Below are positions 11,410-24,427 of a stretch of 64,000 nt of DNA, piece by piece; positions within the stretch are counted from its first letter, which is position 1; each line of letters opens with the position of its first letter. The notes below the pieces were generated by a model that saw only the letters and a list, made by a program, of their open reading frames with translations, searched no databases and was not told the DNA's origin. Location: the NCBI RefSeq assembly GCF_024323335.1, contig NC_066579.1, forward strand, positions 239,181,475 through 239,245,474, written 5' to 3'. Made by a program: the position numbers and the translations under genes. This DNA is from Lathyrus oleraceus. Lineage: Eukaryota > Streptophyta > Magnoliopsida > Fabales > Fabaceae.

Positions 11410-13400
11410 ATGTCTTATGGTTATTCTTCTGTACTTCAGCCAAGCTGACTCACCGATACAACACTCGTGTTAATCAACCGAGGAAAATGGAGCATTTAGA
11501 GAAAGAGAACAGAGAGTTGAAGGATGAGATCGACAGGTTAACAGCGCTGATGGAATCTGTCATTGTTGCGCATAACCAATCTTCACCAACTCCTGCAACT
11601 TCTCCTAGAGGACTGTCATTTCTGAGTTTGCTACCTCAAATGTTCTTGTTACTGCCAGTCAATCCGGTCCTTTTTTGCCTGCTGGATTCCCTTGGGGGAT
11701 GCCACCTAATTTTGTGAGAAGGGTATGCACCCACATTTGTTTCTATGTCGGCATCTAGCCCGGTCATGTCAGTGCCACCTCCGATCGTTCACACTCTGTC
11801 TCGTGTTGAAGACACTATATATCATTATGAGCCGTCTGAGAGCCCAGATGTATATGAGAAGATGGGTGAGATGAAAGATCAATTCCTCGAGCTGTGTAAA
11901 GAGTTGAAGACCTTGAGAGAAAAAGATTTGTTTAGGAAGAGTGCTGATGAGCTCTGCTTGGTCCCCAATGTTAAGATCCCGATGAAATTCAAGGTCCTAG
12001 ACTTTGAAAAGTACAAAGGGAATAATTGCCCGCTAAGCCATCTTGTTATGTATTCCAGAAAAATGTCTACTTAGACTGATAATGATCAGTTGTTAATTCA
12101 CTATTTCCAAGACAGTTTAACTGGAGCTGCTTTAAGCTTGTATATGGGTTTGGATAGTGCAAGCATCCGTACTTTCAACGACTTAGGTGAGGCCTTTGTC
12201 AAGCAGTATAATTACAACATGGATATGGCGCCTGATAGAGACCAATTGAGGTCTATGTCTCATAAGGATAAGGAGACATTCAAGGAATATGCCCAGAGAT
12301 GGAGGGAGTTAGCTGCCCAGATCCGTCCTCCTTTGGAAGAGAAAGAAATGACGAATATCTTCTTAAAAATGTTAAGTTCATTTTATTATGAACGTATGAT
12401 TGCAAGTTCCCCCAATGACTTTACTGAAATGGTAAACATGGGGATGAGGCTAGAAGAAGGAGTCCTTGAAGGACATCTGTCTAAAGAAGAAGTATCATCC
12501 AACAAGAAATATGGTGGAACAACAAGAACATCAACAACCACAACAAAGAACCAACTACAACAACAACAATAATCATCAATAACAAAACTTCGAGTGGAAG
12601 AAGGTCTCCTCTGACCCTATTCCTATTACATATGCAGAATTATACCCATCATTAGTCCTCAAGAACCTCATTCAACCAAGAAATGCTCTGCAAATTCCTG
12701 AGACACTACCGCAGTGACTCAAACATGACCTACATTGTGCTTTTCACCAGGGAGCCCCTAGCCATGACATAGAAAATTGCTACCCATTGAAATACGAAGT
12801 TCAAAAACTTGTGAAGAGTGGTATGGTGTCCTTTGAGGACAGAGCGCCCAACGTAAAAGCTAATTTGTTGCCTGTTCATGGTAGCGCTTCTGTCAACATG
12901 GTGGACGGTTGTCCAGGGAGTTTTAGAGTTTTGATGTGTGACGTATCCGTAGGTCGTTGGTGGAAATGCATAAGACTTTGTGTTTGATCGATGATTGTGA
13001 ACATGACCATGATGGTTATGTCATATTTAGTACGAACCCCTGTGGGTGTATGGTCTTCAAGAGAGATATCCAGAAGTTGATGGATGACAATGTAATCCAG
13101 ATTCAACAGTCGAGGGATGTAGATGATGTGTGTGTTATTATACTAGTGTTTAAAACCCCTGAGCGGGTGGTTATCCAATTGATAGCAGTAATAATGTTAA
13201 TAGATCGGTATCGTCGTTGCTTATACGGTTAGCGGGCCTTATCCTGTATTCATTTGATAAAGGTGTGCCATATCAATACAACGCCATTATGATTGAAGAT
13301 TGTCAAGAGGTTTCTCTACCAGTCACAGACTCTGTGGTGAACATTGCAGATATAACAAAAGTGACCCATAGTGGACGTGTATTCAGTCCAGTGTTTCCAA
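11410..13400 (+). pseudogene. gag: Ogre gag (copy 2)
   Basis: Gag precursor. The conserved ATG at 11410 is followed within 30 bp by a 2-nt loss relative to copy 1, so the long frame 11283-11717 reads the coiled-coil part out of frame with this ATG. Further breaks: shifts near 11600 and 11725 and a CAG to TAG at 12072. The gag domain is open at 12090-12572. About 220 bp after the low-complexity region the zinc-knuckle-like C/H/H/C motif is intact near 12736-12780. A segment present in copy 1 (about 2650-2780) is missing here. More shifts occur near 12950 and 13200. Confidence 0.82.
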
Positions 13401-14002
13401 AAATAGTAGAGGATGCCACAGCAAGTAAGAAAGCAGAGATTCCTGTATTGAATCCAGTTAGTGCTCCAGCGTGTCAGTCGGGTGAGTCCAGCAAGTTGAA
13501 GGCTAACGATGATGATGAGGTGCTAAGGTTAATAAAAATAAGTGAATTCAATGTTGTGGAGCAGCTGCTCCAGATTCCGTCAAAAATCTATGTGATGTCA
13601 TTGTTGATGAATTCTGAGGCACACAGAGAAGCGTTGCAGAAAGTGATAGAGCAGGCTTATGTTGAGCAAGATGTGGCCGTGGATATGTTTGACCACATAG
13701 TTGCCAACATTACTTCTTGTAATAATTTGAGCTTTTGTGACAAAGAGATTCTTGAGGAAGGCAGGAATCACAATTTGGCATTGCACATTTCAATGAATTG
13801 CAAGGAAGACGCTTTGTCCAATGTGTTGGTTGACATTGGTTCGTCTTTGAATGTGCTTCCGAAGTCAACTTTGTCAAGGCTTTCTTACCAAGGCGCCCCA
13901 ATGAGGTACAGTGGCATAATTGTTAAAGCGTTCGACGGTTCTCGAAAAACTGTCATTGGTGAAGTGGACCTTCCAATTAAGATAGGTCCGAGTGATTTCT
14001 AG
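13401..14002 (+). pseudogene. pro: Ogre protease, truncated (copy 2)
   Basis: Aspartic protease in the open frame 13217-14002. The active-site triplet is Asp-Ile-Gly at 13832-13840 instead of Asp-Thr-Gly, so the enzyme is probably inactive. The frame ends at a TAG (CAG in copy 1) exactly where homology to the element stops. After 14002 the sequence becomes the inverse strand of an Ogre LTR. Confidence 0.82.
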
Positions 14003-15298
14003 ATCACTTTCTTCGCCAAATGAGATGATCTTAGACTTTTCGGAAAGGTGAGATCAAGGAGAACAACTTTCATGTTGAACACCTTTCCATTTGAAACTTG
14101 GATCATGATGAATTTTGAGGTGAAAGTTTGGAAAATCAAACATATTTGAAAATTTTCTAAGTACCAAGTCAAATGTTCACTTCTTCCACCTTGAATAACT
14201 TTTGTTATGGGCTTCAAATGGAAACAGTTCCTTCATCAAAGTTGTATCTCTTTCAAAACTATTCAATTTGGTCAAAAATTTGACCTCATTTGGATTTGGC
14301 ATGAAGGAGTTATGCATTTTAGAAGTTGAGGAAAATCACTTGTTCAATGGTAGTTGCCCAAAATGACCTATAATGTTTCCTCTTGGCACATGCCTTTGCA
14401 AGTTGAATTTGAACTTATTCCAAGAATAAAAGTAGAAGAGAACATCTTGAATTGGATCATTTAAACTTGGATGGATTTCATCTCATACGAATTGAGCAAA
14501 TTATGGTCCTTGGAAGTTGACCTCCTAACTAGGGTTCAGACAAAATAACCTATAATCTTTCATCATAAAAAGTGACTTTCCAAGAAAAACTAGCTCTTGA
14601 CTTAAACATTAAAGTTGTTTGGAATGTCATAAGGAGTAACTTTGATCTTGTAATCATTTTTCATATAAGAGAAATTGTAGGAGATATCGTCTAGGGAACC
14701 CTAGTTTTGATTCGTTGACTTTCTCTGGTCAACCACCATGAACCAACTCGCAAACTTGAAATTATCTTGATATTTGGAACTCATGGAGGATGATATATGC
14801 ATAAGATGATGTTATATGAAGTATCCCTTGAAATATTTGATCAAATGATGAAGAAACTTGCTAAAGAAGTCACACAAGATACCCAGATGAATTAGGGCTT
14901 CCAAGGCAAACAAGCTTCAAACTCTTGATGATTTCTTGATCAAAATTATATGTGAAGAACATGGGGATCCATATATGACGTCTAGAGTCAATGTGAACCA
15001 TCTCTTGATTAGTCTCCTTGCATTGACGGTCTTAAACCCTAGACATGAGCTTGATGGAGTATGGGTGAACACACACACACTACCTACAAAAGCAACAAAC
15101 TGTATATTGACATATTTTTGGTATTTTGGTTAGTAAATAATGAAAAACAAAGTATGATACAGTCAAATATGCTTGGTGACCTCTCCAAATGCAAACCCAA
15201 TGAATGAGGGGTAAGGAGGATGCCAATGTGTGATCCCAAAGCTAATGCATATGATGAGATAGCATGAAAAATCTTAGGGTCAAAATTGGGGTCTTACA
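14003..15298 (-). mobile_element. Ogre 3' LTR, first ~1.3 kb (minus strand)
   Basis: Read on the minus strand, the LTR begins at 15298 with TGTAAGACC directly after a polypurine tract, and continues leftward to the breakpoint at 14003. The same LTR sequence appears on the plus strand at 26986-27430 and 39813-40310. No gene is seen; the 65-codon frame at 14936-15133 is not conserved. Confidence 0.85.
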
Positions 15299-15313
15299 GC
15301 TGCCCCTATTTAA
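15299..15313 (-). other. Polypurine tract of the minus-strand Ogre
   Basis: On the minus strand this reads TTAAATAGGGGCAGC and abuts the LTR start at 15298, the expected place for plus-strand DNA priming. Confidence 0.75.
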
Positions 15314-15779
15314 GGACATTCTGACTGAGGATGTGAAGGTTAAAATCTTCATATCAACTCGGTAGAATTGACTTAAATAACAACATATAGAAACAAATTT
15401 TAGTCCCTAAGAGACTTCATGATGCATATGATATGAATGTTAAAAATAATCTGTGTGGGGGATATATTGTCACAAAGGAAAAGAATCCTGAGAGACAGAA
15501 ATTCCACAGGAGCATAATGCATTCCATAAGGAAAACTCATCGGGGAGTCGGAGGCTCTGGGGGATAAAAGTTATGCGTAGGTCAGGCTACGACTTAAAAA
15601 TTGCTGGAGACACGAGGGGAATTTCCATGAAAAAAAATCAATGGAAGGACCTGGTTGGGGATAAGGGAAAATATGCAGGGGAAACGGGCAGATCAGAACA
15701 AAGCTGAAATACCTGAATCAAACTCAACTGGGAATGAGTGATCTTCAACACAGGAGTACCAAAAATATAGTATCTATTA

Positions 15780-16385
15780 CCGGTTACTGGGTAGGAAGAT
15801 AATATATTATGACAGAGGGACATCTGTTACCGGTTAGGGTAAACATATCAAGGATGACTCGCTGAGGAAAAATGAGGTGTATTTGTTACCGGTTACTGGG
15901 TAATAATAGCCTGCTGAGGAATATATCAAATAGGATTTACAACTGTCGGTTATTGGGCAACAAACCAAAGAGAGAATATCCGTCACCGGTTAAAGTGAAC
16001 ATATCAAGGATAGACTCAAAGGAAGAATATTCGTCATCGGTTAGGATGAACATATCAAGGATAGATTGCCTGAGAGAAAATATGAATTATATCTATCCGA
16101 TACTGGATATAATACCAAAGAGAGAATATTCGTCACCGGTTAGGATGAACATATCAAGGATAGACTCAGCAGGGGAAAGCGGGATTTACAACTACCGGCT
16201 ACTGGGCAGAAGACCACAAAGAGTAGAAAATTCGTCACCGGTTAAGATGAACATATCAAGAATCAACTCTCTGGGGAATAAAAGTCGGGATTACAACTAC
16301 CTTTTTACTGGGTAGAAAACCAAAAAGGAAGAACATCTTTCATCGGTTAGGATGAACACATCAAGGATAGACTACCTGGGGAAAC
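15780..16385 (-). repeat. ~100-bp minisatellite in Ogre 3' UTR
   Basis: The motif AACATATCAAGGATAGA recurs at 15842, 15998, 16049, 16148, 16250 and 16355, each preceded by a CACCGGTTA-like box, alternating with a TACCGGTTACTGGGTA-like box. Spacing is about 100 bp with one ~50-bp half step and one ~156-bp step, so units are variable. Tandem repeats in this position are known for Tat/Ogre elements and are thought to seed satellites. Confidence 0.8.
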
Positions 16386-16916
16386 GTGAAAGCGAATCCG
16401 TTGGGGACAATAAAGGAAGTAGATTACTTTCACTGGGTATTGGATAAAAGTAAAGTACCGGGGAGGAAACTGAAATAATGATCATCCACGAGGAAACGAC
16501 TTAGTGGGGAATGAGAAAGGTTAAATGCTTTCTGCTTAAGGGGTTGACACTCTACAATTGAAGGAGGACAGACGCACCAAACCTGCATGGGGAAATAATA
16601 TCACCGAAGTAGAGGATCATAATAAAGGATTCAAATGCAAATAAAAATGCATAATGAAATATCTGATGTATGATTATACTGACAAAACAACACAAAGGAT
16701 ACAAATATCACAAATTTGAATCATCGCTACAACACTCGGCTAATCTCGACATGATGGAAGCACCATCTGGATAAAAATGTTAGGGATGGACACAAATCAT
16801 CCAGCTCTGAATAACTCAAACCTGGTTGGGGAGAGAGAAAGGATTTGCTGAGGATTCAAATTATCAATGCTGCGAGGAATTTTAGGTCAACGCCATATCG
16901 AATGGGAGACAACCTT

Positions 16917-16921
16917 GCAGG
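16917..16921. repeat. Target site duplication GCAGG, left
   Basis: Directly precedes the LTR start; its partner is 21777-21781. Confidence 0.9.
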
Positions 16922-19900
16922 TGTAAGACTCTAATTTTGACCCTAAGATCCCTCATGGCATCATATCATTGCTCATTGCATTGCCTCAAGGATCATAGCA
17001 TCTTGGTTCTTTACCCTTGGGTTGGGACTTGTGTGAGTTGGTTTGAGACCACCAAGCATGCTTGATATTATTGCTTTTCTTATTATTGCTTACTAATCAA
17101 AAGCACAAAAAATATGTTACTAACTTGTTTTGTTTTAAAGCTTAAGCAGTCATGTGATCCTTTGCTCCTAGGAGGCTCCTATGCCCATTGAAGTGGCTAG
17201 ATGAAGATGAAAGCAAGCATGACAATGGTTCCCAAAGCTCTCAATCATCATATATGTCTCCCAAGTATCTCAATTTTCCAGTTTGATCAAGATAAACCAA
17301 AGGGCTTGAGGCTTGTTTCCCAAGGAAACCTTAATTCAGCTGTGCGTTGATTGTGCCTTGCTCATGAAGTAACCTCAACCTATGATCAAATTCAATCAAG
17401 GGAAGTTCTTTCATTCATAATTTTATGCATATTTGAGCCTATGTGAGTGTCCTCAACCATTAATTCACCAAGATTTGAAGTTTGGACTTGAGAAGTTGAT
17501 CAGTCAAATCATCTGACTGTTTTAAAATCCACTGAGACCTAACTTTTGATGTGTTTGTCAAATGAAGATGACCCCAAGAGAAAAAATGTTCTTAAGAACC
17601 ATATGAACAACTTTAATGTTCATCCAAAATCCATTTGAAACTTTTAAGGTTATCATTAATTGCAAAACATTATAGGTCATTTTGACTGAAACCCTAATTT
17701 TGGGTCAACTTCCCAAGGACATAACTCCTTCATTTTTTATGATTTTGAGGTGAGACCAACTGAATTGGAAGTTTAAGATGTCTACTTCAAATGTTATGTT
17801 GGACAAAATTTCATAATCCTAAACTAAACACATGTGATAATACAAAACATTATAGGTCACTTTGGACCAAAGCCATTGAATCTTGAAAAAGTCCAACTTC
17901 AAGTGCCCATAACTTTCTCATAAAAAATACAAATGATGCAAAATTTAAGTCCAAATTGATCATCTTAAAAATATATACAACTTTAATGTTGAAGGGTTTT
18001 TCATTTGAGGCTTGCATCATTGAAACGGAAGGGCTTGAAGTTGGTCACTTTTGGCAAAATTTTCAAAGACATGTTTTGTACATCAAACTTCATGGCCAGT
18101 TTTCACAATTTTTCAAACTCCAAATGAATTTTTGTTCAACATAGATTTTTTGTTCCTCATGTCAAGACCTTTCCAACCATTACTCACATGCCTATGTTTG
18201 GATTTTCTAATGGTGACTTTTGAAGAAGGGAACATTTAGGTACAAATTTGGAATTCATGATGAAACTTCATGCACAAGCAATTGTAATGCAAACCACACA
18301 TCCAAATCATTTCCTAATGCTATCAGCTTGCAAAACCATCAGCTTTTGGGCCTCACATGCGCCTGTACAGGCCCATGCATGGAGGATCCAAGCTTCATGC
18401 ACATGAGCTTGTCACACTTTGCTTGCAGCTGCAGCTATAAATAGATGCATCACTTCACTCAATTCTCAACCTGAAGGCGCCTAAACCTCTGCTGAAATCC
18501 ATTCCCAACCTCTCACCAAAGGAATTTGAATTTTGATTTCTCTTTTTCAAGTTTGATTTTCAACAACATCAGTTGATCTTCAATACTAATTTCTAAGCCT
18601 TGCTCTCATACCATACATCAAGATCAAGCTCAAAGGTTTACATCTCAACTATTTCGCTTCGAACCTCACCATATATTATGCATTGCTTGAGTTTGCTTGG
18701 TTTTCTGAAGTCCTCGTGTGAGAGGCAAGCCAATGGTGGCTTTAATTTTGTGAATTGATGAACTTCAGATTGAACACCTGGATTTTCCATCTCAAATTTC
18801 TCCTTCCATAGAGATCTTGAGGGAAATCCAAGGCTACAGGGGTGATGTACATCACCCCGGCTTTAATTTGGTTTAAGGATCGTGTGATTTGGTTGAGGTT
18901 GCAAAACCTGCAACTAGTGGCCGGTTTAAGCTTGCTCGCCGGAGAAGACAGTGGTTTCCACCATCGTCCACACGTGGAACATCCATAGCCTTCAGATCTG
19001 GCTCACAGGATCTAATCATGGCCATGCATTGTTTTGACTTTTTTAAATACATCATGTTTCGCGCTTGACTCAAGCACTTGGTGCGCGCGCGCTTCTGATC
19101 CATTGATCATGTCCACGTCATTTAATGAAATGGATCAGACGCTTCTGGATTTTCCTATTTTCTTAATTTCTATTTTATTTTCTTTTATTCCATTTATTTT
19201 CAAAAACTCATAACTCCTTTATTTGGAATCACAAAAATATGGGACCAATTGCAAAAAAAATCTTTTAAAATCTAGTTTCATAATCTGATTTTTAATTATT
19301 TTTTGTGATTCCATTTAATTATTTTTGTGATTCCATTTAATATTTTTGTGAATTATTTCATTTTTGATAGTTTTTAATTCATTTAAAATACTTTTTGATA
19401 TTTAAAAATGCCAAAAATATTTTCTTAATACATGTGGACGATGATAAGTCTCTGAAAAATATTCTCATCAATTTCTTAATTGATTTGAGATTTATTTGAG
19501 ATTTTAGTCCATTTTGTGTTATTTTTCTTCATTTTTAATTGTTTAAAAATAGCTTTTGTTTTCAAAAAATGCTGAGAAAATTTGTCAAACCTAGTTTGAC
19601 CATGTTAGACTTATGATGATCCAATTGGACTCATCCAAGTTGATTGGAATTGGATTTGAAGTTTGACCATGATTTGTCCATTTTATTTTATGTATTATTT
19701 TAATTCCAAAAAATACCAAAAATATGTTTGACCTTTCTTGACTTCTAACCTTCATTTCACTTCTGTTTACCATTGATTGATGTTGATTCCGTTCATCTTT
19801 GATCAATGTGTTTTGGTTATGTCATTTGATTTTCCATTTTGTACATTTCATCTTCATCTCTTTTCTTCTTATTTTTCTTTTGACCAATGAGTTAATGATT

Positions 19901-21776
19901 TGTGGTTAGCCTTGACATATGAAAGGCTTAACCTTCTTTGATCCAAATCAAATTCAACTTGATCAAAGATCAAGTGAATTGCTTTGTGTCCAAGATAGGT
20001 TGCTTCTTGGTCAAGCAAAAAACCTAAAATCCATAAAAGGTCATTCTTCTTTTCTTTTGGCATGGCAAGTTGTAGGAGCTTGGCTTACTAGTCATGATCT
20101 CTAACTTGTGTTTATTTGCCTATAGTTTTATTGACCGGCCTCAGATAGGTGTGACTACTACATTAGTCCACTTACGATTGCTTAACATAGCGCTAAATTG
20201 CCTTATGGCACACTAACACTAACCACTAATGACTAACTTTTAATTCAAGCATTTAATTCTTGCAATTTACTTTAATGCAATTTAATTTCTTGCTCATTTA
20301 TTCATATTGTCTTTTCCTTTTGCTCACTTGAGCTCATGTTTATGTTTATGCCATTTTCCTTTTGCTCACTTGAGCATATTATTATATATAAATATATGGT
20401 TGCTTTGTGCTTGTTTTGTTTTTGTTTGTGTGATCCAATACAAAAAGGATAAAGGGCTTAGAATTAGGACCTTACCTATGCTTAATGGAGTTCAAGAGCA
20501 ACTAGGCCTCATGCCTTTAGAATGCTAAATTGATTGAAGAGCAACTAGGCCCCATGCCTTTAGAATGCTTAATCTTTAAGTTGACTTGAAAGGACCCCTA
20601 ATCTAAACTCTCTCTTTGTCCATTCCTCTTATTGCATTATGAACCTTTTGATTGTTTGTTCTTGTGTGATAGGGATTCCAAACTTGAGATAGTCAGAAGG
20701 ACCATTGTCATGAGCATCCAAGTTAAGAGAAACAAGTCCAATTGGAAGATTCTAGGGGCTTGATTGAATATTTGATTGATTGTTTGAGTTAATTGCTAAG
20801 TCCAAAGGAAAGGAGCAACTTGGACCATCTTTATGATCTCAAGAAAAGAACTCCAAGGGTTTTATTCTCTTCTCTCATATTTGCATGTTTAGGACTAGCC
20901 TTTCTCTTCTTCTCTCCACTCTAACCCAAGCCAAACTCATTTTGTGTAAACATTGACATTATTTTCAAAACTAGAAACCTAGGCCATATGCCTTTGATTT
21001 TCCAAACTCTTTTCTTAATACTTATTTTGAATTGAACCTTAAGTCAACTTTGACTTTATTTTGTGAATACTTCTAATTTGTAAATACAACTCACTCAATT
21101 TGTTTTTGTGGTTCCAATGACCACCTTTGTTAAAACCTTTTTCATAAACATTAGCCATAGGTTCGAGTTATCATAGCGGTTGATGTAAACCTCACCTTAT
21201 CCTTAGTGATTGGACTATAAGTCTTCCATACTTATTATAGGGTGGATCCCTCACTAGTATGTTAAAGCTCTCCTCACATGGTGGATTGTGGTTTAGGTTG
21301 AGTTTTCTCCCTTTGATAACAAAAGACCTTAAGGCTTTTGAAAATCAATTCACCCATTTATTTTGAGATTTTTACCCCGAACTACGAGATTTTGATCCTA
21401 CCTTTGTGATGGTACGTAGGCAATGGGTTCATCCATTCAAACAAAATTGTAAATAACTTGTATATTCTTTTGTCATCTCCCCAATCATGTTTGCACAAAT
21501 ATTTTCACAAATACCAACCCACCATACAACTTTGCAAAAAGGGCTCCCTTAGAGTACTAAGGATGTTTTGGGTGCTTAAAACCTTCCCATTGCATAAACA
21601 ACCCCCTTACCCCGATCTCTGACATTTTTATTAGCTTTTGATTTGATAAAACTTCTCGGTTTTTGTTCGCTTTCTAACCTTTCCTTTGGATAAATAGAAG
21701 TGCGGTGGCGACTCGAATTTTATGATTTACTTTTGATTTAGTTAATAAATCTAAAGGTAACGAATACCCCGCTACA
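16922..21776 (+). mobile_element. Solo LTR of a diverged Ogre family, 4,855 bp
   Basis: It starts TGTAAGACT and ends GCTACA, and is flanked by the 5-bp duplication GCAGG (16917-16921 and 21777-21781). The host sequence on either side joins into one uninterrupted Ogre 3' UTR matching copy 1 at about 9520-9540. There is no internal element sequence, so this is the product of LTR-LTR recombination. The last ~300 bp resemble the ends of the other Ogre LTRs in the window, but most of the LTR is clearly diverged. Short frames inside it (for example 18220-18444) look spurious. Confidence 0.93.
18436..18444 (+). promoter_or_regulatory. TATA box of the solo LTR
   Basis: TATAAATAG in the middle of the LTR, in the same position as the TATA box of the copy-3 LTR (40517). 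It probably marks the U3/R promoter. Confidence 0.55.
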
Positions 21777-21781
21777 GCAGG
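21777..21781. repeat. Target site duplication GCAGG, right
   Basis: Directly follows the LTR end; its partner is 16917-16921. Confidence 0.9.
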
Positions 21782-22570
21782 GGGACCAAATTAAACACTG
21801 CTCAGAATCCAAAAACTGTCGGGAACAAGGGATCTTCGATATCTGAAGATGAACTCTGTCAGAAGATACAAGTGATAAAACTCTGCACGGGGATCCAAGC
21901 CAATTATTGGGGATGTGACCCTCCAACACAGTTAGGAATACCTGACGAACTGTTGGGGAAAAACCACTAAACCAACTGCTTGGGGAAGACCAACAAGGTT
22001 TCCCATTTCAAGACTTACCTGTTCTCAGACTGCTGTTGATATTCCTTACTGAAATCGATTGTTCTTAAAGTAATTGTTTTTATATTCTTAAGAAAAAATG
22101 ATTTTTATTTATTAATTTATTTTAAAATTCTCATCATAAAATTCAATTTTATTTAGCAGAAATAAATAAGAGTAGAAACAATTGGATAAAAAGCTCAACT
22201 TTATTTAATAGAATGGTAGTATGTAAATGACAAGACTTCATGGATCGGCACAAAAGTTGAAAAATGGTAATTTACATGGGGAAGGGATACATTGAATACA
22301 ATGATCATTACTCCTCCTACCAACTTCAATATCCGTTGTGCTCTTAGCTTTGGTTGAGAATAATGAATCAGAACCAAATGACTTACTCTAAACTGCCTTC
22401 ATGACTAGGACCCAACCGAATGCAGTTACTCAACCTACCAAGATAAATTTTTCTTTTTATGTCTCTAACTTTTGCCTGGATCGCCCTTTCGAGTTTTTAA
22501 TCCATCGAGACGCTCATTTTTGCCTAAGCCACCCTTTCGATTTTTCAACTTAGCGAGTTATTCTTTCTTT
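21782..22570 (-). other. Ogre 3' UTR (minus-strand copy), part next to pol
   Basis: Reverse complement of the copy-1 3' UTR (8693-9520), including the motif with CGAAAGGGCGA (about 22480-22550). Noncoding. Confidence 0.75.
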
Positions 22571-23740
22571 TTAGGCGAAGTATTTCTTGACTGCATCGAA
22601 ATTCACAGGACGAGTGAACTCTTCACCATCCATAGTTGTAAGAATCAAAGCACCTCATGAAAAGGATCTCTTAACAACATATGGGCCTTCATAATTAGGA
22701 GTCCATTTTCCCCTGGCATCAGGCTTGAAAGATAGAATCTTCTTGAGCGCGAGGGCAACTTCCCTAAACACACGAGGCTTGACCTTCTTATCAAATACCT
22801 TCTTCATTCTCTGTTGATATAACTGACCATGAGACATGGCAGTCAATCTTTTCTCTTCAATCAAATTCAGCTGATCATATCTGGTTTGGCACCATTCAGC
22901 TTCTGTCAACTTGGCTTTCATCAAGACACGCAATGATGGGATCTCAACCTCTACTGGGAGCATAGCTTCCATGCCATAAACAAGTGAGAAAGGGGTTGCC
23001 CTTGTTGAAGTGCGGATGGATGTACGGTACCCATGCAAAGCAAATGGGAGCATCACATGCCAATTTTTATATGTTACAACCATTTTCTGAATGATCTTCT
23101 TAATGTTCTTATTTGCAGCTTCAACATCCCCATTCATCTTAGGTCTGTAGGGAGAAGGATTATGATGTGCAATCTTGAAGTCTTTATAAAGAGCTTCCAC
23201 CATATTATTATTCAAGTTTGATCCATTATTAGTAATGATTTTACTTGGCACACCATACCAGCATATAATTTGATTCTTGATAAACCTCACAATAACTTGC
23301 TTGGGTACATTTGCATACGATGCCGCTTCAACCCACTTTGTGAAGTAATCAATAGCCACCAGAATTAAAAAATGTTCGTTCGAAGCTTTGGTCTAAATCA
23401 TACCAATCATATCAATTCCCCACATGGAGAAGGGTCATGGAGAGGATATGGCATTCAACAGTGTCGGAGGAACATGAATCTTATCTTCATAAATTTGACA
23501 CTTGTGGCATTTCTTCACAAACTTGCAACAGTCAAATTACATTGTTAGCCAATAGTAATCTGCTCTCAACATCTTCTTTGCCATAGCATGTCCATTGGAG
23601 TGAGTACCAAAGGAACCTTCATGGACTTCAGTCATCAATAGGTCTGCTTCGTGTCTATCCGCGCATCTGAGCAAAACCATATCGAAATTTCTCTTATAAA
23701 GCACATCACCATTCAGGTAGAAGTTGCCAGCTAATCTCCT
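22571..23740 (-). pseudogene. Ogre integrase (minus-strand copy)
   Basis: Integrase homologous to 7421-8692. The terminal TAA corresponds to 22571-22573. The frame 22655-23359 holds the catalytic core with the first Asp (AIDYFTKW) and the Glu (GDVEAANK) present, while the middle Asp is Asn (TNNGSN), the same substitution as in copy 1. Stops occur at about 23537 (GAA to TAA), near 23394, and at 22655 (GGA to TGA). The N-terminal His pair and Cys pair are recognisable at about 23500-23620. Inactive. Confidence 0.85.
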
Positions 23741-24427
23741 CAAAGTCTTCTTATCTTTCAAAGATGCCCCAGACGGGTAAATCTGACTTTGGAGGAAACA
23801 CTTGATATCAAAATACCACAGCTTTTCATCTATGAACTCTTCAACAGCAAACACATGAGCTGGCCTATCAAGACGCATTACAGTCAAATTGGGAACTCCA
23901 TTCCAAAATTTCACCACAATCATGGAAGCCAATGTTGCAAGAGCATCTGCCATCCGGTTTTCATATCGAGGGACATGATGAAACTCAACCTTTGTAAAAA
24001 AAGTTGAAATCCTCCTCACATAATCTCTATACAGTATCAAACCGGGTTGATTTGTCTCCCATTCACCTTTGATCTGGTTCACAACCAAAGCTGAATCTTC
24101 ATAGACGTCCAAATATTTGATTCTGAGATCCATGGCCTCTTCAAGTCCCATAATGCAAGCTTCATACTCAGTCATATTTTTTGTACATTTGAAAGTTAAT
24201 CTAGCTGTAAACGAAAAATGAGTGCCTTGAGGAGTAATAATAATTGCCCCAATGCCATTACCATATGAATTAACAGCTCCATCAAATACCATTCCCCAAC
24301 GGGAACTAGGTTCTGGCCCTTCTTCAAGTAATGGTTCATCACAATCTTTCATCTTCAAGTACAAAATCTCTTCGTCAGGAAAATCATACTGTACTGACTG
24401 GTAATCATCAATCATTTGGTGAGCCAA
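23741..24427 (-). pseudogene. Archaeal-type RNase H of Ogre pol (minus-strand copy)
   Basis: Second RNase H of the Tat lineage, in the open frame 23537-24427. The FDGAVNS strand, TEYEA helix and MADALA segment are visible. The YEDS segment, which is YGDS in copy 1, keeps the Asp. A frameshift at about 24412-24427 separates it from the upstream RNase H. Confidence 0.8.

Larger units (their letters stand above)
10021..14002 (+). mobile_element. Ogre copy 2, 5' half (ORF1 middle to protease)
   Basis: The sequence starts abruptly inside ORF1 and ends abruptly inside protease at 14002. LTR, PBS and the ORF1 start are missing. The missing 3' half is most likely the minus-strand block ending at 26845: the two edges meet in the same part of the protease gene, leaving only an 11-bp gap relative to copy 1. 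Confidence 0.82.
15314..16921 (-). other. Ogre 3' UTR (minus-strand copy), distal part
   Basis: Noncoding region between pol and 3' LTR. Its right part (16450-16921) matches the reverse complement of the copy-1 3' UTR (about 9510-9990). The left part contains the minisatellite listed separately. The 147-codon plus-strand frame 15872-16315 only reflects the repeats. The UTR resumes at 21777 beyond the solo LTR. Confidence 0.75.

Noticed and set aside
15780..16385. Regularly spaced short repeats resembling a CRISPR array
   Set aside because: Units are variable, spacers are related to each other, and the place is a plant retrotransposon 3' UTR.
17956..20528. Several frames of 60-75 codons in the solo LTR
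   Set aside because: No similarity to each other or to known motifs, and biased composition typical of AT-rich noncoding DNA.
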